The translations under genes and the position numbers were made by a program. Below, in pieces: positions 28,801 to 36,501 of a stretch of DNA of 38,612 nucleotides. The stretch comes from a virus. Every line of letters begins with the position of its first letter. Positions within the stretch are counted from its first letter, which is position 1. The notes beneath the pieces were generated by a model, which was not told the origin of the DNA, made no database searches, and saw only the letters and a program-made list of their open reading frames with translations. The stretch covers positions 7,556 to 46,167 of IMG/VR virus record IMGVR_UViG_3300030406_003399; one strand, written 5' to 3'.

Positions 28801-31800
28801 TTGCAATACTAGAGTCTATACCAGTAACAACACTTACGCAAATGCAAAAGATGTTGCCTGAAAAAATATTTGTAAAAAGTTATGGCAGGTTAACAAACAA
28901 AGCTCAAATAGCAGACTTTGTTAATGGTACTAACATGACAGGTAAAAATCCTGGCAAAAAGAAATTACTACCTAAAAGTCTTCTTGATGATAGCGATGTT
29001 AGTAAAAAGAAAAGAGCTGCAGGTGTAGCTGTATATGAAAGATTAAAACCAACATCGACTCAATGGAAGAATTATCTTGAAGCAACAGATAGAGGTAAAA
29101 GACAAACTGCTGCAAGGTCTGGTACTAAAGGTAATAATAGAATAAAAATACTAGAAGAAGCTGCTAAAGCTATAAGTAAAGATGCTACACCAGAAATTTT
29201 AACATCTGATTTTTTACAAGACTATATACAAGAAAAAGGCTTGCAAAACAGTTTAACTGTAGAGCAAGTTAAAAAAGAGATACTTAAAACTATTGATAGG
29301 CCCGCTGATTTAAAGTTTAGTGTTGATCCCAAGGTTCAAGCTGAAAACTTTAAAAAAGCTGCAAACAAAAAACCAAACGATATTGTTAGCGACAGAGGCG
29401 TAACAAACTTAGAAGTAGTTAATAAAATACAAGAATATAAAAGCGCTAAAAGTGGTAAGATAAAATCTAGAACTATAGTTGATTTTATTAAAAGCTCTAA
29501 ACTATCAAGAGATATTAAAAAACATATGGGTGGATTTTTATCTACCCACCCAAAATATATACCTTATTTTCAAGACTCAATGACAGGTGGCTATGATAAT
29601 GGTTTGTTTGGTATTAAGAATATTTTTTATAGTATAGTAGGTATTAAAGATACTAATATAAAAAAAGATTTACGTAGAGAAAAGTATAGCAAAACAGGTG
29701 GTTTACTTGATGTTAATAAAATGAATAAGTTTAAAAATAATCAAGGTAAACACATAGCATCTAATAAGGCTAGAATAGATTTTTTAGAAGGATTAATTAA
29801 AGATATGTACACATATGTTAAAGCAAATCCAGAATCTAAGCCAGCTATGGTTATGTTTTTTAAAGATGGTTCTAAACATCAAAACCACGTATTAAGATAC
29901 TTAGCGCCTATTGTTGGTGCGCCTACAAATACTAAAGGTAAGTTTTTAGAAGTAAAAATAAAAGAAGAACATGGCTACCCTCAAAATCAAGTAAATACTA
30001 TAATATTAGATTTATTATTAAACGATAATACTAATATTAAAAGTATTGATGACGCTGTAAAAGTTTTTAGATCTTCTTATTCACAGTGGGGTTTAATTGA
30101 AACTCATGATAATCAAATAGACGATGCTAAACTAACAACGTCTATGCCTGAATATTTTTATAATGATATAGTTCCTAGAATAATAAAAGGTGAATTTGAT
30201 AACTTACCGCAAGGTATATTAGGCCCTATTATTAGATATATAGAATCTGGCGTGCCAATAGGTAGTTATTATCTTTTTGAAGTAAATAAAACTGTAGCAG
30301 AATACTTTGGTGTTAATGTTAAAAATGCGAGCGATCTTGACATGGAGCATTTAGCACCTATACAAAACGAGTTAATTAAACAAATTTTATTAGGTAATAT
30401 AACAAAGGCTAAAGCTAAACAGCAAATGAAAAACGTTGTTGGCATTGGACACAAGAATACTGTAGCTGAGAACAAAACAAATAACAATATAATTGACGCA
30501 TTTAACAAGCAAGCTAAATTTATTAAAAAACAAAATGAAGAAATACAAAGAGATTTAGAAAAGCGTGGATATAAATTCTTGTCAAGTAAAGATGGAACTG
30601 TCAAAGGACAAACTCCATCTGAAATGATAAGAATAATAGAAGAAGACTTAAGGAAAAGAGGTTATACATTTAGTGGCACAGTGAGTTCTAGTGAGCCTAG
30701 TAGAATAAGAAGGGGTATGTCAACTTTTGATTTTGATGAAACACTTATTATTGATGGCGAAAATTTTGTTGTAGCAACAGATCCTAAAACAGGTGAGACT
30801 ATTAATATAATGTCTGGTGATTGGCCTATAAGAGGACCAGAGCTAGCTGCAGCTGGTTACACTTTTAATTTTGATGATTTTGTAAATGTAAGAGGTGGAG
30901 TTGAAGGTCCTTTATTACAAAAGATGAGAAACCAAATACAAAAATATGGTGTAAATAATGTTTTTGTTTTAACAGCTAGACCACAGACAGCAGACTCTGC
31001 TATACGTGGTTGGTTAAAATCTAAAGGTATTGATATACCTATGAAAAATATAACTGGTTTAGGTGATAGTAGAGGTGATGCTAAAGCTGAGTGGATGTTA
31101 GAAAAGTTTTCTGAAGGCTATAATGACATGTATTTTGTTGATGATGCTTTGCCTAACGTTAAAGCTGTTAAGAAAGTTTTAGAACAACTAGATGTTAAAT
31201 CTAAAGTAGTTCAAGCTAAAATAAAATTTAGTGCAACAGCTAGCCAAGAGTTTAATAAAATAATAGAAGAATCTAAAGGAGTTAAAGCTGATAGGGTTAT
31301 ATCTCAACAAGAAGCTCTTAAAATGGGTAGAGGTAAAAACTGGTTTAGAATATTTGTACCACCGTCAGCTGAAGATTTTAAAGGTTTATTGTATAGATTT
31401 TTAGGTAAAGGTAGACAGGGTGATAGACACGCAGCTTGGTTTAAACAAAATTTATTAGATCCTTTTGCCAAAGGTATTAGAGCTTGGAATACTTATAAAC
31501 AAAATATAGCTACAGAATACAAGACTCTAAAAAAGAAAATGCCTCAAGTTAAAAAACTATTAAATAAAAAAGTAGGTAACACTGTATTTACTGTAGACTC
31601 TGCTATTAGGGTTTACTTATGGGATAAAGCTGGTTACGATATACCAGGTATAACACCTGAAATAAAAGCTAAGTTAATAAAGTATGTTAATGATAATCCT
31701 GAAGTTCAGTCTTTTGCAGACGCTTTAAGTGTTATTAGTAGAGTTAAAGAAGGTTATTCTCAACCAAGCGAAAACTGGTCACTACAAAGTATAACCACAG

Positions 31801-33368
31801 ACTTAGATAATATTGTAAACAAAGTAGGTAGAAAAGAATTTTTAAGAGAATTTTTAGATAATGTTGAAGCTATATTTACGCCTGACAACATGAACAAGAT
31901 AGAAGCTTTATATGGTGTAGAGTTTAGAGAAGCTTTAGAAAATATATTATTCCGTATGGAAAACGGTACTAATAGATTACAGAGTAATGATAGAGTTACT
32001 AATGCTTTTTTAGGTTGGATAAATGGTTCTATAGGTGCTATAATGTTTTTTAATACAAGATCAGTTCTTCTTCAAACATTATCAACTGTTAACTTTTTAA
32101 ACTTTAGTGATAACAATGTTTTTAAAGCTGCTAGAAGATTTGCTAATCAAGTACAATTTTGGAAAGACTTCGCTATGTTATTTAACTCTGATCAATTAAA
32201 ACAACGTAGAGCTGGTTTGCAAACAGATGTTTCTGCTTCTGAGTTAACAAAAACTTTTTCTGAAGGTGGAACAACAATGATTGATAAAGCTAATTCGGTT
32301 ATTAAGTATTTATTACAATTAGGTTTTACACCTACACAACTAGCTGATAGTTTTGCTATAGCTTTAGGTGGTGCTTCGTTTTATAGAAATAGATTTAACA
32401 CTTATAAGAAAAGAGGTTTGTCTGATGCTAAAGCAAAAGAACAAGCAATGCTTGACTTTCAAGAGATAGCTGAAGAAACACAGCAGTCATCAAGAGAAGA
32501 TTTAATATCACAACAACAAGCTAGTACATTAGGACGTTTAATACTTGCTTTTCAAAACGTTACAATGCAGTATACTAGGTATACTAAAAAAAGATTATCT
32601 GACCTTGTTAACAGAAGGCGTATAAAAGGATATACACAAATACAAAGTGATATGTCTAATATTTCTGCTATAATATATTATGGTGCAGTTCAAAATATTA
32701 TATTTGGAGCGCTACAGTCTGCTTTAATATTTGTTTTGTTTGGTAAAGACGATGATGAAGATGAGATCGATGAAAAAGTAGAAAGAGTTGCTAACGGTGC
32801 GTTAGACTCTTTGCTTAGAGGTACTGGTATATTTGGAGCTATAATAGCTACTATAAAAAACGTAGCATTAAGATATCAAAAAGAAAAACAAAAAGGCTGG
32901 GGTAGAGATGATGGTAGAGTTATACTTGAGGCATTGCAACTTTCACCACCTATTGGTAGTAAGTTTAGGAAAATATATAGTGCTATGAAAACAGAGCAGT
33001 ATAATCCAGGTGTTAGTAAAGAAATAGGTTTTCGTATAGAAAATCCTAACCTAGTTGCTTTAGCAAACGTTATTGAAGCGACAACTAATCTTCCTGCAGC
33101 TAGAATACAAAGAAAAGCTAACAACGTAGAAGAAGCTGTAACAGGTCAACACAGTTTGTTACAGCGTGTGGCTTTATTTTCAGGTTGGTCATTGTGGGAT
33201 ATAGGTGCTAAAGATGAAGAGCTTGAAGCTGCTAAAAAAGCTGCTAAAGAAAAAATAAGAAAACAAAAACAAAAAGGTAAAGTTAGATGTACTGCTATTA
33301 AAAGTAGTGGCGGTAGGTGTAAGAATACAACTAGAAATAAAAACAAAAGATGTTACGCTCATCAATAA
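25833..33368 (+). CDS. Giant polyvalent internal virion protein (HExxH peptidase, HAD domain, membrane segments, Zn-knuckle tail)
   Basis: 2,511 residues. The N-terminal third has hydrophobic segments (DYMSVAAGAVVNAGGSVVYN) and VEAVTEGVQYGLEYYNKELA. A zinc-metallopeptidase motif TAAHEFLHAVLF (H595-E596-H599) follows. A HAD phosphatase-like domain shows all main motifs: FDFDETL (D1633/D1635), LTARPQTA (T1714) and FVDDALPN (D1770/D1771). A conserved C-terminal module begins KNWFRIFVPPSAEDFKGLLY (about 1833), carries membrane-type segments (SIGAIMFFNTRSVLLQTLS, IIFGALQSALIFVLFG) and FQNVTMQYTRYTKKRLSDLV, and ends in a Cys3His knuckle (C2486, C2496, C2507, H2510). Large multi-enzyme proteins injected with phage DNA are known as polyvalent proteins. 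No RNA polymerase DxDGD motif is present. It likely helps DNA entry and early takeover. Confidence 0.72.
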   Translation: MEDNIYVLSDGRVRRVPADQDQAFQTELKDKGLTAVIQSDMSGNQISSMKDASIEQKEEASNLELDQTQINQKKDTELQSVDGSLEPPITSEIPEIDPWQSFKNNLSNSLEMVGDVKEFWFLEGFGNKSYQEVAEEGNLGARSGLSIASTLIWESIFGREKLKKYVEKNPNFLQAGTSDSEIFQKTIENFEKEREDRKQTMTFKEADSLADYMSVAAGAVVNAGGSVVYNLGTLGTGFFMDFASDNFIEANKIKAKSKGKTLDQLLKDDEADVAAPIKIAAFQTGLELFAVGKILRPFGGGKTIARKIAKKISNSKAARIALDIFSTGNVEAVTEGVQYGLEYYNKELAKAKSEGKDINDLATIVDGMLSDEGLENAAQGFFGGAGLRGAGYSAKAASQIRKNVDELDIEKDLNSLVSLRKSYNNTKDEDVRAGLEVSISNIEKNIKNKIKKGNEIYNSLSEEGISEIEKLGDLSDMTAYRINQLNEKLENNSISKQQHQVAIEGLTIKFNEYRNKILSTINTKKVKSLIEEGDLKGSISEVSSSEIENMNLKDDKGNDISKQAAGNFGFIKQFKDGSFEIFLNKDKPAVGTAAHEFLHAVLFSTLDKNKNIQNELASSLLDYTSTLKSEGDQNFVNRINAYKDSKALGEEVITVMSESTLDGSLKYNEGFFTKIGDSVRRFVKGTLGIEYKFDTGRDVYNFIKDYNNTIKTGKVNKAIIKVAKEGARGKLVDKAKKGEDTKQDVVIKESKDAKPAVDNLAVDPKTKKNYTQSEWNRVGAKRAIDTLKKRGLMDGLIASKYKIKLDQNELQSFVANVLGSTEFINMINRFNRGKRNTPDENDSLFGYIQGQLRFRADDVFKEAERGKVPKGTRVRELDARTPEGQQKVQLEDTGDTTIERIDEQEINLRDEITYQTKPEVQERKSTFRREIGLTRKGKVFREVKKALRVAESIVNPKKFLNTFEKTTSDSLFEFMKTFFPDTNSMVKYRVAILESIPVTTLTQMQKMLPEKIFVKSYGRLTNKAQIADFVNGTNMTGKNPGKKKLLPKSLLDDSDVSKKKRAAGVAVYERLKPTSTQWKNYLEATDRGKRQTAARSGTKGNNRIKILEEAAKAISKDATPEILTSDFLQDYIQEKGLQNSLTVEQVKKEILKTIDRPADLKFSVDPKVQAENFKKAANKKPNDIVSDRGVTNLEVVNKIQEYKSAKSGKIKSRTIVDFIKSSKLSRDIKKHMGGFLSTHPKYIPYFQDSMTGGYDNGLFGIKNIFYSIVGIKDTNIKKDLRREKYSKTGGLLDVNKMNKFKNNQGKHIASNKARIDFLEGLIKDMYTYVKANPESKPAMVMFFKDGSKHQNHVLRYLAPIVGAPTNTKGKFLEVKIKEEHGYPQNQVNTIILDLLLNDNTNIKSIDDAVKVFRSSYSQWGLIETHDNQIDDAKLTTSMPEYFYNDIVPRIIKGEFDNLPQGILGPIIRYIESGVPIGSYYLFEVNKTVAEYFGVNVKNASDLDMEHLAPIQNELIKQILLGNITKAKAKQQMKNVVGIGHKNTVAENKTNNNIIDAFNKQAKFIKKQNEEIQRDLEKRGYKFLSSKDGTVKGQTPSEMIRIIEEDLRKRGYTFSGTVSSSEPSRIRRGMSTFDFDETLIIDGENFVVATDPKTGETINIMSGDWPIRGPELAAAGYTFNFDDFVNVRGGVEGPLLQKMRNQIQKYGVNNVFVLTARPQTADSAIRGWLKSKGIDIPMKNITGLGDSRGDAKAEWMLEKFSEGYNDMYFVDDALPNVKAVKKVLEQLDVKSKVVQAKIKFSATASQEFNKIIEESKGVKADRVISQQEALKMGRGKNWFRIFVPPSAEDFKGLLYRFLGKGRQGDRHAAWFKQNLLDPFAKGIRAWNTYKQNIATEYKTLKKKMPQVKKLLNKKVGNTVFTVDSAIRVYLWDKAGYDIPGITPEIKAKLIKYVNDNPEVQSFADALSVISRVKEGYSQPSENWSLQSITTDLDNIVNKVGRKEFLREFLDNVEAIFTPDNMNKIEALYGVEFREALENILFRMENGTNRLQSNDRVTNAFLGWINGSIGAIMFFNTRSVLLQTLSTVNFLNFSDNNVFKAARRFANQVQFWKDFAMLFNSDQLKQRRAGLQTDVSASELTKTFSEGGTTMIDKANSVIKYLLQLGFTPTQLADSFAIALGGASFYRNRFNTYKKRGLSDAKAKEQAMLDFQEIAEETQQSSREDLISQQQASTLGRLILAFQNVTMQYTRYTKKRLSDLVNRRRIKGYTQIQSDMSNISAIIYYGAVQNIIFGALQSALIFVLFGKDDDEDEIDEKVERVANGALDSLLRGTGIFGAIIATIKNVALRYQKEKQKGWGRDDGRVILEALQLSPPIGSKFRKIYSAMKTEQYNPGVSKEIGFRIENPNLVALANVIEATTNLPAARIQRKANNVEEAVTGQHSLLQRVALFSGWSLWDIGAKDEELEAAKKAAKEKIRKQKQKGKVRCTAIKSSGGRCKNTTRNKNKRCYAHQ

Positions 33369-33371
33369 ACG

Positions 33372-33381
33372 TGTAACTATA
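33372..33381 (+). promoter_or_regulatory. TGTAACTATA motif, copy 3 (before mini-genes and fibre)
   Basis: Third exact copy of the 10-mer, in the 29-base gap after the giant gene and 17 bases before the ATG at 33398. It would serve the mini-gene/fibre/lysis block that runs without a visible terminator to the contig end. Confidence 0.45.
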
Positions 33382-33397
33382 ACTAAAAGAATAAATT

Positions 33398-33580
33398 ATG
33401 ATTAATTGGATAAACTCTTGGAACTCCAAGAATAAAAAAGAAGTATACGAATTAAACTTTAGATTAGGTACAATAACTGTTTTACAGTTAGAATACTGTC
33501 CTTGCGTAAAGTGTGATAATAAAAAAGGCACGTGCTCTAAGTTTAGGTTTATGATTTTAAATTTTGGCTTTGAAATATAA
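33398..33580 (+). CDS. Small Cys-rich protein, 60 aa
   Basis: A short protein with an alpha/beta start (MINWINSWNSKNKKEVYELN) and a strand FRLGTITVLQLEYC leading into the cluster CPCVKCDNKKGTC, four cysteines spaced C-x-C-x2-C-x6-C in addition to the preceding Cys. This could bind a metal or be a small redox motif. The stop codon TAA shares its last A with the ATG of the next mini-gene, which supports both as real. I do not recognise a family. Placement just before the fibre gene suggests an assembly helper, or an unrelated small host-acting protein. Confidence 0.6.
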   Translation: MINWINSWNSKNKKEVYELNFRLGTITVLQLEYCPCVKCDNKKGTCSKFRFMILNFGFEI

Positions 33581-33693
33581 TGGATCTTTACGTTAGTTTA
33601 AACTCTATAGCTAAAAATTTGTACAATAAAATATTTGATGATTGTACTCAAGAAGAAAAAATAGAAGTTTATAAAAAACACTTAGAGTCATGA
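33580..33693 (+). CDS. Mini-protein, 37 aa
   Basis: Short frame beginning MDLYVSLNSIAKNLYNKIFD and ending EEKIEVYKKHLES. The ATG overlaps the preceding stop by one base, and its TGA overlaps the fibre-gene ATG by four bases (ATGA), the coupling style used throughout this genome. The predicted product is one or two short helices. Function unknown; the start-stop overlaps on both sides are the main evidence for expression. Confidence 0.5.
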   Translation: MDLYVSLNSIAKNLYNKIFDDCTQEEKIEVYKKHLES

Positions 33694-35165
33694 AATTTAT
33701 AGGTCAGTTTATACAAGACTTTATAGCTAGATTTCGTAATGATGTTTATTTAGAACAACTTACTGAATCAGCTCAAGACCACGTTGTTGGAGTTGATGCT
33801 AATGGTAAGTTATACAAACAAGATGTTTCTACTGGTGATATAACAGGTGTTGATATAACTGTTGGTGATGGTTTAGATATATCGCAATCAAATACTGCTA
33901 GTGGTAACTACACTTCTACTATAAATTTAGATTTAACCGAAGTTGGTGTTAATGGCTCTGCTAATCAACTACTTACTGATGACGGTGATGGCACTGTTAC
34001 ATCAGAATCTAAAGCTATAATAGATACTATAGGTGGTGTAAGCAACTTTATAAAAAATTTAGGAACTGGTAATGCTAGTACAGGCCAAGCATCTACTTCG
34101 TCTTTTAGTGCTTATAGAGATATAATTTTTTACAGCCCTAATAGTGGTGGTACTAAAGTTAATAAAGGAATGCAAGTTATTGTAAATAAAGCTACAGATG
34201 GCGGTATCTCAAGTGGCGGAATTGTTCAAAGCGCTGGAGACTTTGTTTCAGTTGATCTTGGTACTAACAGCGGGTCAGCTGAAGTGCATCAAGCAGCTTT
34301 GGTAGCTAATGTTGTTGGTAATCAACTTGGTGGAACTACAACTGGTGTAGGTTTAAGTGTTGGTGTTGCTAACTCAGATGTTAACAATGGTGTTCAAATA
34401 ACTACAACAGATACCACTAATGGTCATGATATAAAAATAGCTAGTAGTGCTGATGCAGCTGATTTTTTTGGTATAAAAACTGTTGCTAGTGGTAATACAG
34501 AAATAGAAACAATAGACTCTGATGGTGCAAATGCGGCACATTTAAAGCTTGATATAGATGGCGACATAACTCTTGATTCTGTTACAGGAAATATAGTTGG
34601 TCAAACTAATGGTGGTACCTATACACCAACTGCAGACGCTCATTTAGCAACAAAAAAATATGTTGATGACAACACGTCTGTTTCAATAAGATCTTTTATT
34701 GATTTAAGAAAAGACGATTTATATATTCAATTTATGTCACAACAAAACAGGTGGTATGGAACAGGAAGAGCAGGTTCAAGTATAGCAGTAGCTAGCACAC
34801 TAGATGGTGTTAGTGTTAGCAATACGATTACTATAAGCAACGGAGCGTTTACAGCTACAAGAAACTGTACACTACACTCTGTACAAATAACATTTGCTCC
34901 AACACAAACACATGATTATGAATTTGAAATACTTAAAGTACCTTATGTTGACGACTCTAATGCTGTTGTTACTTTAGCTAAGATGACACATACAAACCAC
35001 AATGCTAATTATACAGCAAATAAAACTTATACAAAACACTTCGATATAGCAGGAGGTAATACATTAACAGTCGGGCAGGGTATTATTTTTGCTTTAAGAA
35101 GAACGTCATCAGGTAACACACCGTTTATTAACGGTATGTTAATAGGTGAAATAGAAATTACTTAA
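33690..35165 (+). CDS. Tail fibre protein
   Basis: 491 residues. The N-terminus MKFIGQFIQDFIARFRNDVY is a short amphipathic virion-attachment peptide of the kind seen in fibres of marine phages. A repetitive Gly/Asp/Ser/Thr shaft follows (VGDGLDISQSNTASGNYTST). Residues about 308-328 read TPTADAHLATKKYVDD, the 'D/A-H-x-A-T-K-K-Y-V-D' fibre motif found in many phage fibres, after which a distinct C-terminal domain of about 155 residues (from SIRSFIDLRKDDLYIQFMSQ) should be the receptor-facing knob. The end, FINGMLIGEIEIT, is a beta strand. The downstream two genes probably encode associated fibre or chaperone proteins. Confidence 0.75.
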   Translation: MKFIGQFIQDFIARFRNDVYLEQLTESAQDHVVGVDANGKLYKQDVSTGDITGVDITVGDGLDISQSNTASGNYTSTINLDLTEVGVNGSANQLLTDDGDGTVTSESKAIIDTIGGVSNFIKNLGTGNASTGQASTSSFSAYRDIIFYSPNSGGTKVNKGMQVIVNKATDGGISSGGIVQSAGDFVSVDLGTNSGSAEVHQAALVANVVGNQLGGTTTGVGLSVGVANSDVNNGVQITTTDTTNGHDIKIASSADAADFFGIKTVASGNTEIETIDSDGANAAHLKLDIDGDITLDSVTGNIVGQTNGGTYTPTADAHLATKKYVDDNTSVSIRSFIDLRKDDLYIQFMSQQNRWYGTGRAGSSIAVASTLDGVSVSNTITISNGAFTATRNCTLHSVQITFAPTQTHDYEFEILKVPYVDDSNAVVTLAKMTHTNHNANYTANKTYTKHFDIAGGNTLTVGQGIIFALRRTSSGNTPFINGMLIGEIEIT

Positions 35166-35176
35166 AAAATTTTATT

Positions 35177-35620
35177 ATGGCATTAACAGATAAGAAATAC
35201 ACAGAGCTATATGCATCGAGTAAAAAAACAAGGATAGAAGCTGTTCATTCAGAAGATTTATTATCACATACAGCAGATAATCCAGAGGACGATCCTTTTT
35301 TATCATCTATTTTAAAAGAAATAAAAGACTTACAAGAAGAAGTAGATTATCTTAGAACAGAAATATCAGCTAACAAAGATAAAACTGGTATAACATCTAG
35401 CCAAGCAAGTGCTATAACAGCTAACACAGCTAAGACTTCTTTTCCAGGTTTAGGAACTACTAGCACCACAGCTTTAGCTGGTGACACTCACTTAATAACA
35501 CTAGGCTCTGGTACTACGTACGAGTTTTCTGATATGATAAATAATAGAGGTGTTTATTCTATTAGAATAACTGCTACAAATAGAGGAGTAACAAAACGTG
35601 GTGAAATAAGATTAGCATAA
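35177..35620 (+). CDS. Fibre-associated trimeric coil protein candidate
   Basis: 147 residues. A helical coiled coil (SSILKEIKDLQEEVDYLRTE, about 48-67) is followed by KTGITSSQASAITANTAKTS, a heptad-like sequence that I recall in small structural proteins of marine cyanophages and Bacteroidota phages next to fibres, and then a beta C-terminus (HLITLGSGTTYEFSDMINNR). The build of coil, spacer and small beta cap is typical of trimeric fibre segments. The stop overlaps the start of the next gene by one base (taATG). A fibre connector is most likely. Confidence 0.6.
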   Translation: MALTDKKYTELYASSKKTRIEAVHSEDLLSHTADNPEDDPFLSSILKEIKDLQEEVDYLRTEISANKDKTGITSSQASAITANTAKTSFPGLGTTSTTALAGDTHLITLGSGTTYEFSDMINNRGVYSIRITATNRGVTKRGEIRLA

Positions 35621-35928
35621 TGGCAAAGTATACAAACATATCAGCGATTAGTGGTATTGGTAGTGGTACCGCTGTAACATTAATAACTAAAGGTGGTAAT
35701 AGAAGTGGGATTATTAGAAGCATAACAATAGCTAACCACGATGATACAGACTCTAATGTTATTAAATTATTTTTAACAGACGACTCTAGTGACTTTACTA
35801 TAATTGAAACAACTATACCCCCTAGAGTTTCATTGTTTTTAGATAATGATTTATCGTTTGACTCTAGTATTTATAGTTTAAAAATAGCTACTAGCACTAC
35901 TGCAGACACAACAGTAATAATTAAATAA
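35620..35928 (+). CDS. Small beta-sandwich virion protein candidate
   Basis: 102 residues, nearly all strands: YTNISAISGIGSGTAVTLIT, RSITIANHDDTDSNVIKLFL, TTIPPRVSLFLDNDLSFDSS, ending TTADTTVIIK. The form 'I-xx-I-T-I-A-N-H-x-x-x-x-x-x-V-x-L-x-L-x-D ... I-P-x-x-x-S-L-x-L-D-x-x-L-x-F-D' reads as an immunoglobulin-like sandwich similar to small capsid-decoration or fibre-tip proteins of marine phages. No signal peptide. It overlaps the previous gene by one base and is followed immediately by the DUF5675-like gene, marking the shift from virion genes to lysis genes. Confidence 0.55.
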   Translation: MAKYTNISAISGIGSGTAVTLITKGGNRSGIIRSITIANHDDTDSNVIKLFLTDDSSDFTIIETTIPPRVSLFLDNDLSFDSSIYSLKIATSTTADTTVIIK

Positions 35929-36324
35929 ATGGAATTAGAAGTAATTAGATTTTCTAGTGGTACTGATAGTACTAATGGAATATTAATAGATAAAACAAAT
36001 AATAAATTTTTAGCATACACGCTTGAAGATGAATATAGAGATGAGAAAAAATTTGGCGAGACAAGAATACCTGAAGGAACTTACAAGTTGGGTTTACGCA
36101 AGGTTGGTGGCTACCATACAAAATATTCGAAGCGCTTTAGTGATATTCACATTGGCATGCTTCATGTTCTCAATGTTCCTAATTTTGAGTATATTCTTAT
36201 TCACTGCGGTAATACTGACGAACACACGGCAGGTTGTTTACTCGTCGGAGACTCGCAAGAAAATAACCAAATCACGACGAACGGTTTTATAGGTAAGTCA
36301 ACGCAAGCTTATAAAAGAATATAA
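35929..36324 (+). CDS. DUF5675-like protein; candidate peptidoglycan-acting lysis enzyme
   Basis: 131 residues matching the DUF5675 pattern by recall: FLAYTLEDEYRDEKKFGETR followed by IPEGTYKLGLRK ('I-P-x-G-x-Y-x-L') and the signature YILIHCGNTDEHTAGCLLVG (H92, C93, H99, G102, C103). The 'H-x-G-N ... T-x-G-C' signature resembles the active-site layout of L,D-transpeptidases, so the enzyme may act on peptidoglycan cross-links. Position at the head of the membrane and secreted genes that lead to the holin supports a lysis role, and I see no other endolysin. Base composition in its 3' half is richer in C and G at third positions than that of its neighbours. Catalysis is not proven. Confidence 0.6.
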   Translation: MELEVIRFSSGTDSTNGILIDKTNNKFLAYTLEDEYRDEKKFGETRIPEGTYKLGLRKVGGYHTKYSKRFSDIHIGMLHVLNVPNFEYILIHCGNTDEHTAGCLLVGDSQENNQITTNGFIGKSTQAYKRI

Positions 36325-36326
36325 TT

Positions 36327-36500
36327 ATGGCATTTAAAATGAACGGCTTTTCTGGATTTAAAAAAATGGATGAAAAAACAGCTAAGCAAAAATATAAAGA
36401 AGCTTTAGAATCTGGTGAAATTAAAACAACAGCTAGAGATGTTTTTGACAATTTTATGTATAAACTTACTGGAAATATAAAATATAAAATTAAAAAATAA
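36327..36500 (+). CDS. Small basic protein, 57 aa
   Basis: Reads MAFKMNGFSGFKKMDEKTAK, then a helical middle (KYKEALESGEIKTTARDVFD) and ends GNIKYKIKK. Two bases separate it from the previous gene, and one base separates its TAA from the next ATG. The opening 'M-A/P-F-K-M-K/N-G-F/S' is, from memory, a recurrent start of short proteins in marine phages of unknown purpose. It is strongly basic and has no membrane segment. A role in lysis timing or as a minor virion peptide cannot be told apart here. Confidence 0.55.
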   Translation: MAFKMNGFSGFKKMDEKTAKQKYKEALESGEIKTTARDVFDNFMYKLTGNIKYKIKK

Positions 36501-36501
36501 A

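Noticed and set aside
29525-29555. GGGTGGATTTTTATCTACCC hairpin in the giant gene
   Set aside because: It has a short stem with a wobble, lies inside a conserved-looking coding stretch (GGFLSTHPKY) and lacks a following T-run. Probably codon coincidence.
30717-31230. DFD motif as a possible RNA polymerase active site in the giant protein
   Set aside because: The motif is FDFDETL followed by TARP and VDD, a HAD pattern. There is no DxDGD and no second polymerase barrel motif, so a crAss-like virion RNA polymerase is not supported.
36023-36292. Forward 89-codon frame inside the DUF5675-like gene
   Set aside because: It overlaps a gene with a recognisable His/Cys signature and intact coupling to both neighbours. 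The alternative product has no family pattern.
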